The translations under genes and the position numbers were made by a program. The notes beneath the pieces are model-generated. The model did not search any database. It saw nothing but the letters and a program-made list of their open reading frames with translations, and was not told where the DNA came from. Of a stretch of 64,000 nt of DNA, positions 42,160 through 49,718 are shown piece after piece. Each line of letters opens with the position of its first letter. Position 1 is the stretch's first letter. Source of the stretch: Planctomycetota bacterium (GTDB lineage Bacteria > Planctomycetota > Phycisphaerae > Phycisphaerales > SM1A02); contig JAFMML010000005.1 of the NCBI GenBank assembly GCA_017859745.1, positions 1 through 64,000 on the forward strand, read 5' to 3'.

Positions 42160-43380
42160 TCACCCCATCGTCTTGCGGAGGGGCAGAAGCTGCCATGACG
42201 CCAGGCTCCGCCAGGCCCACTCGACCGGCCCGACCGCGAACCACCGGGTCCACAGGTTGGTCGCGACGACCTGCACGACCCAGACGGTCAGCACCACGAG
42301 CCAGAGATGGACGCGGTCGATCAGGCCGAACCAGCCCAGGCCGTGGCCATAGAACAGCCAGGTGCAGATCGCCGTCTGCAGCAGGTAGTTGCTGAGACTG
42401 GTGCGCCCGACCGCCTCGAGCGCTCCGAGCAGGGGGAAGTTCCCGAGGACCCTCCAGATCGCGAGCGCCGCCGACGCCCATCCGAACGCGCCGAACACGC
42501 TGCCGAAGTAGTTGGGGAGACTCCCGAGCGTCATCGCGTCGATCATCTCGTAGGCGATCGCCTCGTTGCGATGAAGACCGAAGCCGGTGATCGCCAGGCC
42601 TCCCGCGAAGCCGGCGATCGAACCGGCGATGTACGCCTTCGTCGACCAGCGGCCCGACAGGAATCCGATTCGCAACGACACGATGCCCAGCAACATGAGT
42701 CCGCTCGCTCGCCAGAGACTCCACATGAAGAAGGCGCCGGTCTGCATGAAGGCCGCTTCGGTCGTTCGCTCCGGCATCTGCTCGAGCCAATCTCCGCGGT
42801 AGGCCGCGATCGTCCGAGCGATCGCCTCGGGGGACGGTGCCCAGGCCTCCCTCATGCCCGACAGGATCTCCGGCGGTGCATGGATCGTCGCCGCGTGCAG
42901 GGCGATCATGAGCAGGGGTGGTACGGCAAGAAGCAGAGTCGCGATCGCCACGAGCCATGGCGAAGCCAATCGCCTGAGGGGGAAGACGAGCATCCCGCAG
43001 AGGGCGTACGCCACCAGAATGTCGCCGTACCACAGCAGGTGGGCATGCAGCAGGCCAAGCGGAAGCAACCAGGCCATGCGCCGGTAGAACCGCCCCCTCG
43101 GCGTGGTCCCGGGTCCGGCCGGACGCGATTCGAGCAGGCAGATGCCCGCACCGAACATGACCGCGAAGATCGTCATGAACCGCTGGTCGAACAGCAGATG
43201 CGTCGCTCGCCAGGACCACCATTCGCCCTCGGCGATCGGGCCGAGGGCGAGCGGGTTCTGGTACGCCGCCATCGGCAGACCGAAGGCCAGGATGTTCATC
43301 GGAAGGATGCCGAGGATCGCGACCCCGCGAAGCAGATCCAGCGAGGTCAGGCGTCCAGGGCCGGAGGCGGAACCGGGCAT
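42160..43380 (-). CDS. DUF418 family membrane protein (YeiB-like)
   Basis: 406-aa polytopic inner-membrane protein with about ten helices. LTSLDLLRGVAILGILPMNI is the typical family start. The C-terminal DUF418 region has GRTSLSNYLLQTAICTWLFY and PVEWAWRSL. The family is related to acyltransferase-3 like membrane proteins and its substrate is unknown. The ATG at 43380 begins 2 nt after the mlaD stop, so it is the third gene of the mlaF-mlaD operon. That context hints at envelope lipid metabolism. Confidence 0.85.
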   Translation of the reverse strand: MPGSASGPGRLTSLDLLRGVAILGILPMNILAFGLPMAAYQNPLALGPIAEGEWWSWRATHLLFDQRFMTIFAVMFGAGICLLESRPAGPGTTPRGRFYRRMAWLLPLGLLHAHLLWYGDILVAYALCGMLVFPLRRLASPWLVAIATLLLAVPPLLMIALHAATIHAPPEILSGMREAWAPSPEAIARTIAAYRGDWLEQMPERTTEAAFMQTGAFFMWSLWRASGLMLLGIVSLRIGFLSGRWSTKAYIAGSIAGFAGGLAITGFGLHRNEAIAYEMIDAMTLGSLPNYFGSVFGAFGWASAALAIWRVLGNFPLLGALEAVGRTSLSNYLLQTAICTWLFYGHGLGWFGLIDRVHLWLVVLTVWVVQVVATNLWTRWFAVGPVEWAWRSLASWQLLPLRKTMG

Positions 43381-43382
43381 GG

Positions 43383-44450
43383 TCAGTCGAGGGAGACGCC
43401 CAGTCCCTCTTCGCGAATCTTGTCGAGCAGCAGGCCCGCTTTGCGGAGCGTCTCCTCCAACCGACGGGCGCTTTCTCGCAGACTCTCATGCAGGTCGGGA
43501 TCGCGGAGCAGCCTTCCCACGGTGCCGTCGCCCTCGGCGGCGAGGCGGGCGAGTTCGCCGAGGCGTTCGAGCAGGACGCTCGACTGCTCGGCCACCGGGA
43601 CGATCGCCGCGAGGACCTCCGAGGTTCGGCGATCGAGGAGCGCCACCACCTCGTCGGCGTCGGTCTCGAGCGAGCCCGCGAGGGCGGCCACGGAGTCGAC
43701 GGCCTCTACGGTGTGCTCGAGCATCACCCCAGCTCGCCAGACGACGTTGCGAACATCCTGCCGCAACTGTTCGTCGCCGAGCCACTCGCCGGCGAAGGCG
43801 ACCGCAGCACGAGCCTCCGAGAGCGTGGCGTTGACCCTGATCACGGTCGTGCGGAGGTTCTGCTCCGCAGCGGGATCGTCGGGATCGACCGGCCTCACGA
43901 GATCGTCCAGATTCCTGCCGAGGCGGGTGTAGGTCTGGGCCATGGCCCGCAGATCCTCGATGCCCGCGTCGAGGCCGGCGAGGCGTGGTTCCAGAGCCTG
44001 CTCGAACATCGCCGCGAGGCCCCCGACGCGGCCGGTGATCTGCGGCGACGTCGAGCTCTCCGTGAGGTACTCGACGTCCGGAGGGAGCGGAAGCGGCATG
44101 CGAAGCGACAGACTCGCACCGCCTCCGAGGAGACTGGTCTCGACCGTCGCGGTGGCCGTGCCGGGAATCCGTCGCCCCTTCTCGATGCGAGCCTCCACCA
44201 GCACGGGATGGTCGGGATGCGAGGAGGTCTCGTCGAGGCGCACCTCCGCGATCTCGCCGATTCCCACGCCGTTCAAGGTCACCTTGCTGCCCGGGCGCAG
44301 ACCGCCGCCGTCGTCGAGCCGGACGTCCAACGGCCAACCCCGATCGGCCACCCCGGCAAGTTCTCCATACCGCATCAGCAGAACCGCCATCCCGACGAGG
44401 GCGACGATGCTGGCAAGTCCGGTCAGAAGATCCTTGAGTCCGCTGCGCAT
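43383..44450 (-). CDS. mlaD: MlaD/MCE family lipid-transport protein
   Basis: 355-aa protein with one N-terminal transmembrane helix (about residues 8-27) and an MCE domain (about 37-120) that begins WPLDVRLDDGGGLRPGSKV and contains LNGVGIGEIAEVRL. A long helical region of about 220 residues follows. MCE proteins form hexameric rings or tunnels that carry phospholipids between membranes together with an MlaF ATPase and an MlaE permease. It starts 24 nt after mlaF. It is longer than Escherichia coli MlaD (183 aa) and closer in size to Mce/LetB-style or plant TGD2-like members. Confidence 0.85.
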   Translation of the reverse strand: MRSGLKDLLTGLASIVALVGMAVLLMRYGELAGVADRGWPLDVRLDDGGGLRPGSKVTLNGVGIGEIAEVRLDETSSHPDHPVLVEARIEKGRRIPGTATATVETSLLGGGASLSLRMPLPLPPDVEYLTESSTSPQITGRVGGLAAMFEQALEPRLAGLDAGIEDLRAMAQTYTRLGRNLDDLVRPVDPDDPAAEQNLRTTVIRVNATLSEARAAVAFAGEWLGDEQLRQDVRNVVWRAGVMLEHTVEAVDSVAALAGSLETDADEVVALLDRRTSEVLAAIVPVAEQSSVLLERLGELARLAAEGDGTVGRLLRDPDLHESLRESARRLEETLRKAGLLLDKIREEGLGVSLD

Positions 44451-44474
44451 GGGTGATCCGTTGCTCGCAAGAGA

Positions 44475-45302
44475 TTACCCGTTGCCGGTGGTGCCGGTGT
44501 CGAGTTGGGCCAGTTCCTCCTCCGACGCCTCGCCCCGAAGGAACTTCGCGACCACCGGATGCTCGCTCATCCGGAACTCCTCGGGAGCGGCATCCAGCAC
44601 CACCTCGCCCTCGTGCAGCATCACCATCCGATCGGCGACCCGAAAGGCGCTCGCCAGGTCGTGGGTCACCACGATGCTGGTGACGTCGAGGGTCCGCTGC
44701 AGGCGGATGATGAGTTCGTTGATGAGATCCGCACGAATCGGATCGAGGCCGGTGGTCGGCTCGTCGTACAGGATCACATCGGGGTCGAGCACGATCGCGC
44801 GGGCCAGGGCGATCCTCTTCTGCTGGCCCCCGGACAGCCGACTCGGCATGCGTGCGCCGAGGTCCGAAAGGCCGACCAGACGAAGCGACCGATCGACGCG
44901 ACTGGCGATCTCGTCGGAGTTCCTGATTCCAGCTTCGCGCAGGGGGAATGCGACGTTGCCGAAGACGTCGAGACTGTCGAAGAGCGCCCCCTGCTGGAAG
45001 AGGTACCCGATCCGACGCCGAATCGGCCCGAGCGAGGACTCCCCGAGGGTGTCGACTCGCTGGCCTTCGAACCGGATCTCGCCGGCGTCGGGTCTGAGCA
45101 GGCCGACGATCAGCTTGAGCATGACGCTCTTGCCGGTTCCGCTCGGACCGAGGACGACCGTCGTCTGGCCTCTCATGAAGGCCAGATCGACCCCACGCAG
45201 GACCTGGAGGGTCCCGAAGGCCTTCTTCACGCCTCGGAGGTCGACGATCGCCCCCGATGGGGGGGCACCCGGATCGCGTCTGGCGTGGGGACCTCCGTCC
45301 AT
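44475..45302 (-). CDS. mlaF: MlaF-type ABC ATPase for lipid transport
   Basis: 275-aa ATP-binding subunit. It has Walker A GPSGTGKS, Q-loop LFQQGALFDS, signature LSGGQQKRI, Walker B ILYDEPTTGLD and the H-loop THDLASA. GALFDSLDVFGNVAFPLRE is typical of the MlaF/Ttg2A branch. It would power lipid transfer with MlaD. The partner permease MlaE is missing: the upstream gene is a divergent Nudix gene and the downstream genes are mlaD and DUF418. The ATG at 45302 is immediately preceded by AGGAGG, too close for normal use, and only 18 bp separate it from the opposing GTG. Confidence 0.88.
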   Translation of the reverse strand: MDGGPHARRDPGAPPSGAIVDLRGVKKAFGTLQVLRGVDLAFMRGQTTVVLGPSGTGKSVMLKLIVGLLRPDAGEIRFEGQRVDTLGESSLGPIRRRIGYLFQQGALFDSLDVFGNVAFPLREAGIRNSDEIASRVDRSLRLVGLSDLGARMPSRLSGGQQKRIALARAIVLDPDVILYDEPTTGLDPIRADLINELIIRLQRTLDVTSIVVTHDLASAFRVADRMVMLHEGEVVLDAAPEEFRMSEHPVVAKFLRGEASEEELAQLDTGTTGNG

Positions 45303-45307
45303 CCTCC

Positions 45308-45313
45308 TATCAT
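45308..45313 (+). promoter_or_regulatory. -10-like TATCAT of the Nudix gene
   Basis: TATCAT ends 7 nt before the GTG at 45321, within the 18-bp mlaF/Nudix spacer. Any -35 element would lie inside mlaF. Confidence 0.45.
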
Positions 45314-45320
45314 CGCCGCG

Positions 45321-45893
45321 GTGGACCAGCGGAGGCAAATCCAGACGCTCTACCGAGGCGCCGCCTTCGATGTGGATCTGATCACCTGGACGGGCCGTGA
45401 AGGGGCGCCCGTCGAGAAGATCGCGGTCCGACACCGCGGTGCCGTCGCCGTGATCCCGGAACTTCCCGACGGACGCCTGGTGCTCATCCGCAACCATCGC
45501 GCGACCCTCGACGACTGGCTGGTCGAGTTCTGCGCCGGCGGCATTGGGCCGGGCGAAGCGCCGGTGGTCGCGGCCCGACGCGAACTCGCCGAGGAGACCG
45601 GCTACGTGGCGGGCCGGATCGAGTCGCTCGCCGCGTTCGTGACGACACCGGGATTCTCCGACGAGTTGATGCAGGTGTTCGTCGCGACGCAACTCGAACC
45701 CGGGCCGCCAAGTCTCGAACCCGACGAGCGGATCGAGGTCCTTCCGATGACGCCGGAGGCCGTCGCCGTCGCGATCCGTTCGGGGGAGATCCGCGACGGC
45801 AAGACCATCGCGGCGTTTCACCTGTGGCGGGAACGTCGAAGGGAGACGGGGGCGGCGGAGGAGGGGGACTCCCGTCCGGAGGGCGAACCGTGA
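45321..45893 (+). CDS. Nudix hydrolase, ADP-ribose pyrophosphatase-like
   Basis: 190-aa cytoplasmic hydrolase. The Nudix box GX5EX7REUXEEXGU is complete: GGIGPGEAPVVAARRELAEE continuing TGYV. Upstream AVRHRGAVAVIPELPDGRLV and downstream FVTTPGFSDELMQVFVA are typical of ADP-ribose pyrophosphatases (NudF-like), which cleave ADP-ribose to AMP and ribose phosphate. The tail (ETGAAEEGDS) is low-complexity. Its stop overlaps the next gene start (GTGA). Confidence 0.85.
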   Translation: MDQRRQIQTLYRGAAFDVDLITWTGREGAPVEKIAVRHRGAVAVIPELPDGRLVLIRNHRATLDDWLVEFCAGGIGPGEAPVVAARRELAEETGYVAGRIESLAAFVTTPGFSDELMQVFVATQLEPGPPSLEPDERIEVLPMTPEAVAVAIRSGEIRDGKTIAAFHLWRERRRETGAAEEGDSRPEGEP

Positions 45894-46927
45894 ACCTCTC
45901 GATGGGGGGGCGATGGGAGCCGACCGACCGGCGTGGACCTCGCCTGGACGACCCCATGTCCTGGTCGATTCCGCTGGGCCGGCTGGCGGGCATCGACGTG
46001 CGCATGCATCTCCTGCTGCCACTCTTCGCCGCGGTGGAACTCGGCCGGTCGGCACTGGGGCACTCCGCGCTGGGGACCGGACCGACGGCGGTGCTGCTGG
46101 CGTGGCTGCTGTTCTCGGTGCTGCTGCACGAACTCGGCCACTGCTTCGCCTGCCGACGCTTCGGTGGAGAGGCCGACGAGGTCGTCCTCTGGCCGTTGGG
46201 CGGTCTCGCCGCCTGCCGCCCGCGGGAGGGCTGGGCCGGGGAACTGGCCACGGCGGTCGGCGGACCGATCGTGAACCTCGCCCTCGCCGCGGTCGCCTGC
46301 GCGACCCTGACTGCGATGGGAGCGCCCATCATGGGCGTGGCGATTCCCAACCCGCTCGATCCGGTCGCAGGACTGGTCATGGTCGGCGGCGGCACCGCCC
46401 AGGGGGCGATCTTCCTGCTGGCCTGGATCAACGTGGTTCTGCTCATGTTGAACCTCGTGCCGATGCCGCCACTCGATGGTGGCGCGATCGTGCAGGCGCT
46501 GCAGAGGCGGAAGCGTGGCGAGTCCGAGGCGACGCGCGGTGCGGTTCGCATCGGCTACATCGCCGCCGTGGCGCTGGCCATCGTCGGCATGCTGACGAAC
46601 CAGCTGCTGCTGGTCGGCCTGGCCGTGGTGGGCGGCGTGTGGTGCCATCGCACATCCCGGCGACTGGCGGCCGAGCGAGACGAAGGCTCCGAAGCGAACG
46701 CCTTCGAGACCGATGCGGAAGCGTGGCGCGATCCGGGGCCCGATCGGATCTCTCGCAGCGAGATTCGAGCCGAGCGAGAGGCGGCGCGAGAGGAGGCCGC
46801 GCGGGAACGGGAACAGGCCGAACTCGACCGCATTCTCGAGAAGATCCAACGCGGCGGCATGGACGGCCTGAGCCCGTTCGAAAGGCGGTTCCTCAAGAAG
46901 GTGACCCGTCGACGCCGCGAAACGTGA
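45890..46927 (+). CDS. Site-2 protease family intramembrane metalloprotease (M50)
   Basis: 345-aa polytopic protease. The zinc site HELGH is at residues 80-84 within LLFSVLLHELGHCFACRRFG, and the second ligand motif is MPPLDGGAIVQAL. About five helices cover residues 25-270. The C-terminus is a charged helical region ending DRILEKIQRGGMDGLSPFER, a short module also found at the end of the adjacent rhomboid. Such proteases cut membrane-bound anti-sigma factors or remnant signal peptides; the substrate is unknown. GGAGGG lies 6 nt before the GTG at 45890, which overlaps the Nudix stop. An ATG at 45956 (MSWSIPLGRLAGI) is a possible alternative. Confidence 0.85.
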   Translation: MNLSMGGRWEPTDRRGPRLDDPMSWSIPLGRLAGIDVRMHLLLPLFAAVELGRSALGHSALGTGPTAVLLAWLLFSVLLHELGHCFACRRFGGEADEVVLWPLGGLAACRPREGWAGELATAVGGPIVNLALAAVACATLTAMGAPIMGVAIPNPLDPVAGLVMVGGGTAQGAIFLLAWINVVLLMLNLVPMPPLDGGAIVQALQRRKRGESEATRGAVRIGYIAAVALAIVGMLTNQLLLVGLAVVGGVWCHRTSRRLAAERDEGSEANAFETDAEAWRDPGPDRISRSEIRAEREAAREEAAREREQAELDRILEKIQRGGMDGLSPFERRFLKKVTRRRRET

Positions 46928-47009
46928 TCGCCGCGCGACGCGGATACACTCCTCGATTCCTCACGCTCGATTCCCCGACGCCGACACGTTCCCTCCGATC
47001 GCACTCCCG

Positions 47010-48092
47010 ATGGGACTCGCCGACCGCGACTATCTCCGCGACGCCAGCCGAAGCGGTCCCGCTGCGCCCGGAGGCCGGAGAGGGCCCGGTTGGAGCGTCA
47101 CCACCTGGCTGATCGTCCTCTGCGTTTCGGTGTTCGTGCTCGACGGGTGCCTGCCGAAGTCGCAGGTGATGGTCCGCAACGATCTCGAGCAGGAGGGCCT
47201 CCGGGACCTGCGGCCGGAGAACTTCGCGTTCGGACCTCTGGAGCGACTGAACCAGGTCGAGGCTCGACGAATCGTGGTGCTGAAGCAGACCGGGCAGGCG
47301 GTCGGAGTGCAGGTGTTCCGCCTCGTTCCGCCGCTGCAGAAGTGGCTGCAGTTCACCACCGCGCAGGCGATCGTCTACTACTCGCCGAGCACCGGACTCG
47401 GAGGCGGGGAGGTCTGGAGGTTCATCGGGTTCCAGTTCCTCCATGCCGATCTGACGCACCTGCTGTTCAACATGTTGGGCCTCTACTTCTTCGGCCCGGT
47501 GGTCGAGCGGTATCTCGGCGGCAAGCGGTTCCTCGCCTTCTACCTGCTCTGCGGCGTCTGCGGAGCGTTCCTGTATCTCCTGCTCAACGCCGGGGGCGTG
47601 GCGGCGTCGGCCATGTTCGGCCCGGAGTTCCGCATCCCGGGCCTGCTCTTCCACAATCCGATGACACCGCTGGTGGGCGCATCCGCGGGCGTGTTCGGCG
47701 TCCTGATGGCCGGCGCGTTCCTGATCCCCAACGCCACGGTGCTGGTGTTCTTCGTCCTGCCGATGCGTCTGTCGACGCTGGCGTATGCGCTGGTGGCGGT
47801 GGCGCTCTTCACGATCCTCATGGAGGGTCGCAACGCCGGTGGCGAGGCCGCCCACCTCGGGGGCGCCATCGCGGGCTTCTACTTCATCAGGCGGCCGCAT
47901 CACCTTCACGGGTTCTTCGACATGCTGGGCAAGGTCGATCCCACGAGCAGCACCTTCGGCAAGCGCGCCTCGACGCGGCCGAGCGACCAGAGGGAGATCG
48001 ATCGGATCCTGGAGAAGATCGGTCGGGAAGGCCTCGGCGGCCTCACCGAGCGGGAACGTCGCACCCTTCGAAACGCTTCCCGCGGACGTTGA
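47010..48092 (+). CDS. Rhomboid family intramembrane serine protease
   Basis: 360-aa membrane protease. The catalytic serine is Ser225 in GASAGVFG and the histidine is His282 in AAHLGGAIAG. The loop GFQFLHADLTHLLFNMLGLY (HxxxHxxxN) is typical. An N-terminal soluble insert of about 75 residues lies between the first helix and the core. The C-terminus reads EIDRILEKIGREGLGGLTER, matching the end of the preceding site-2 protease. It starts 82 nt after that gene; TACACT about 60 nt upstream may be a -10. The tgt gene follows after 16 nt. Confidence 0.88.
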   Translation: MGLADRDYLRDASRSGPAAPGGRRGPGWSVTTWLIVLCVSVFVLDGCLPKSQVMVRNDLEQEGLRDLRPENFAFGPLERLNQVEARRIVVLKQTGQAVGVQVFRLVPPLQKWLQFTTAQAIVYYSPSTGLGGGEVWRFIGFQFLHADLTHLLFNMLGLYFFGPVVERYLGGKRFLAFYLLCGVCGAFLYLLLNAGGVAASAMFGPEFRIPGLLFHNPMTPLVGASAGVFGVLMAGAFLIPNATVLVFFVLPMRLSTLAYALVAVALFTILMEGRNAGGEAAHLGGAIAGFYFIRRPHHLHGFFDMLGKVDPTSSTFGKRASTRPSDQREIDRILEKIGREGLGGLTERERRTLRNASRGR

Positions 48093-48108
48093 GGGACTCT
48101 CGCTGCCG

Positions 48109-49266
48109 ATGGCCGTGCGCCTCGAGATCATCGCCCGGAGCACCACCAACGAGGCCCGCCTCGGGCGACTTCACACGCCCCATGGCGTCGTCGAGACGCC
48201 GGCGTTCATGCCTGTCGCGACCGCAGGTTCGGTGAAGGGAGTCTGGCCGGAGCAGGTGCGGCAGGTCGGCTCGCAGATGATTCTGGGCAACGCCTACCAC
48301 CTGATGCTCAGGCCCGGCGCCGAGCGCGTGGCGGAATTCGGCGGCCTGCACCGCTTCATGCGCTGGGACGGACCGATCCTCACCGACTCGGGTGGGTATC
48401 AGGCGTTCTCGATGTCGAACCTCCTGAAGATCGACGACGACGGATTCACCTTCCGCTCGATCGTCGATGGACGAAGGATCCGACTCGATCCGGTCTCCTG
48501 CATGCGGGTTCAGAACCAGCTTGGCGCCGACGTGGCCATGCCGCTCGACGACTGTCCGCCGGCGGGAGCGGATCGCCCCCGGGTGGAACTGGCGCTCGAA
48601 CGGACCCGGCGTTGGCTCGCCGCCTGCGTCGAATCCCACGCGCGACGTGAGGATCAGGCGCTCTTCGGCATCGTGCAGGGCGGCACCCACCCCGAGCTTC
48701 GGGCCCGGTCCCTCGCCGAGGTGGTCGCCTTCGACCTGCCCGGGTACGCGATCGGCGGGGTCGCGGTCGGGGAGGGCACCGCGGAGATCCACCGAACGGT
48801 CGCCGAGACCGCCCCACAGCTGCCGGCGGATCGTCCGCGTTATCTGATGGGCGTCGGGTACGAGCGGGACATCGTCGCGGCGGTGGCGGCGGGGGTGGAC
48901 CTGTTCGACTGCGTGCTGCCGACGCGCAGCGGCCGAAATGCCCGAGTCTTCACCCGGGCCGGTGCCTTGAACCTGCGCAATGCGATCCACGCCCGGGATT
49001 CCCGGCCGATCGAGGAGGGCTGCGATTGCCCGGGTTGTGCCGGCGGCTTCTCTCGGGCCTACCTCCGGCATCTGTTCGCCGCCGGGGAGATGCTCGGACC
49101 GACGATCGCCAGCGTCCACAACCTGCGGCACTACCAACGCCTGTTGCTGGACATCCGACAGGCGATCAAGCAAGATGCGTGGTCTTGCCTCGAGACGGCC
49201 TGGCCGGTGCTGGCCGCCGCCTCGGAGGGTTCCGCAGACCGACCTGCCGATCCGAGTTCGGACTGA
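48109..49266 (+). CDS. tgt: tRNA-guanine transglycosylase
   Basis: 385-aa Tgt, which exchanges G34 of GUN-anticodon tRNAs for preQ1 in queuosine synthesis. The general acid/base aspartate is in LTDSGGYQAFS and the nucleophile aspartate in LFDCVLPTRSGRNA. Substrate contact FGIVQGG is present, and the zinc site is CDCPGC with a downstream His in VHNLRHYQ. Length matches the family. It precedes yajC and secDF, the usual tgt-yajC-secD-secF order of many bacteria. The ATG at 48109 is the first reasonable start after the rhomboid stop. Confidence 0.93.
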   Translation: MAVRLEIIARSTTNEARLGRLHTPHGVVETPAFMPVATAGSVKGVWPEQVRQVGSQMILGNAYHLMLRPGAERVAEFGGLHRFMRWDGPILTDSGGYQAFSMSNLLKIDDDGFTFRSIVDGRRIRLDPVSCMRVQNQLGADVAMPLDDCPPAGADRPRVELALERTRRWLAACVESHARREDQALFGIVQGGTHPELRARSLAEVVAFDLPGYAIGGVAVGEGTAEIHRTVAETAPQLPADRPRYLMGVGYERDIVAAVAAGVDLFDCVLPTRSGRNARVFTRAGALNLRNAIHARDSRPIEEGCDCPGCAGGFSRAYLRHLFAAGEMLGPTIASVHNLRHYQRLLLDIRQAIKQDAWSCLETAWPVLAAASEGSADRPADPSSD

Positions 49267-49279
49267 CCCCACGACCGGG

Positions 49280-49681
49280 ATGCCGCCGATGATTCCCACC
49301 ACCATGCTCTCGACGCCGCCCATCGGCGGTCCCGACGCTCCCGGAGCGGCCAACACCACCGCCACCGGCACCCCCGCAGGGCCCGCCGCGCCGGTCGATC
49401 CCGGCTTCAACATCCTCCTGCTCATCCTTCCCATCCTCGTGCTGATGGTGGTGTTCTCCGCCGTCGCCCAGCGCAAGGAGAAGAAGAAGCGGGAGGCCTT
49501 GCTCTCCGCGGTGAAGAAGCACGATCGGGTGCTCACCAGCGGCGGGGTCATCGGATCGGTCGTCGAGACCTCCTCTGACACCGTCGTTCTGAAGGTGGAC
49601 GAGAACTCGAACGTCCGCATGACCTTCTCCCGGTCGGCGATCCAGCAGATCCTCAAGGAGGCGTCGGGCAGCGGAGAGTGA
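49280..49681 (+). CDS. yajC: YajC, preprotein translocase auxiliary subunit
   Basis: 133-aa protein with one transmembrane helix (about residues 43-62, NILLLILPILVLMVVFSAV). The conserved YajC core follows: QRKEKKKREALLSAVKKHDR and VLTSGGVIGSV. An unusual Pro/Ala/Thr/Gly-rich N-terminal extension of about 40 residues precedes the helix. YajC joins SecDF in the holo-translocon. It lies 13 nt after tgt and 37 nt before secDF. Starts at 49280, 49289 or 49304 are all possible because no clear ribosome site is visible. Confidence 0.9.
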   Translation: MPPMIPTTMLSTPPIGGPDAPGAANTTATGTPAGPAAPVDPGFNILLLILPILVLMVVFSAVAQRKEKKKREALLSAVKKHDRVLTSGGVIGSVVETSSDTVVLKVDENSNVRMTFSRSAIQQILKEASGSGE

Positions 49682-49718
49682 CCCGCCGCCGGCAACGCCT
49701 TCCCCCCAATCCATCGAC

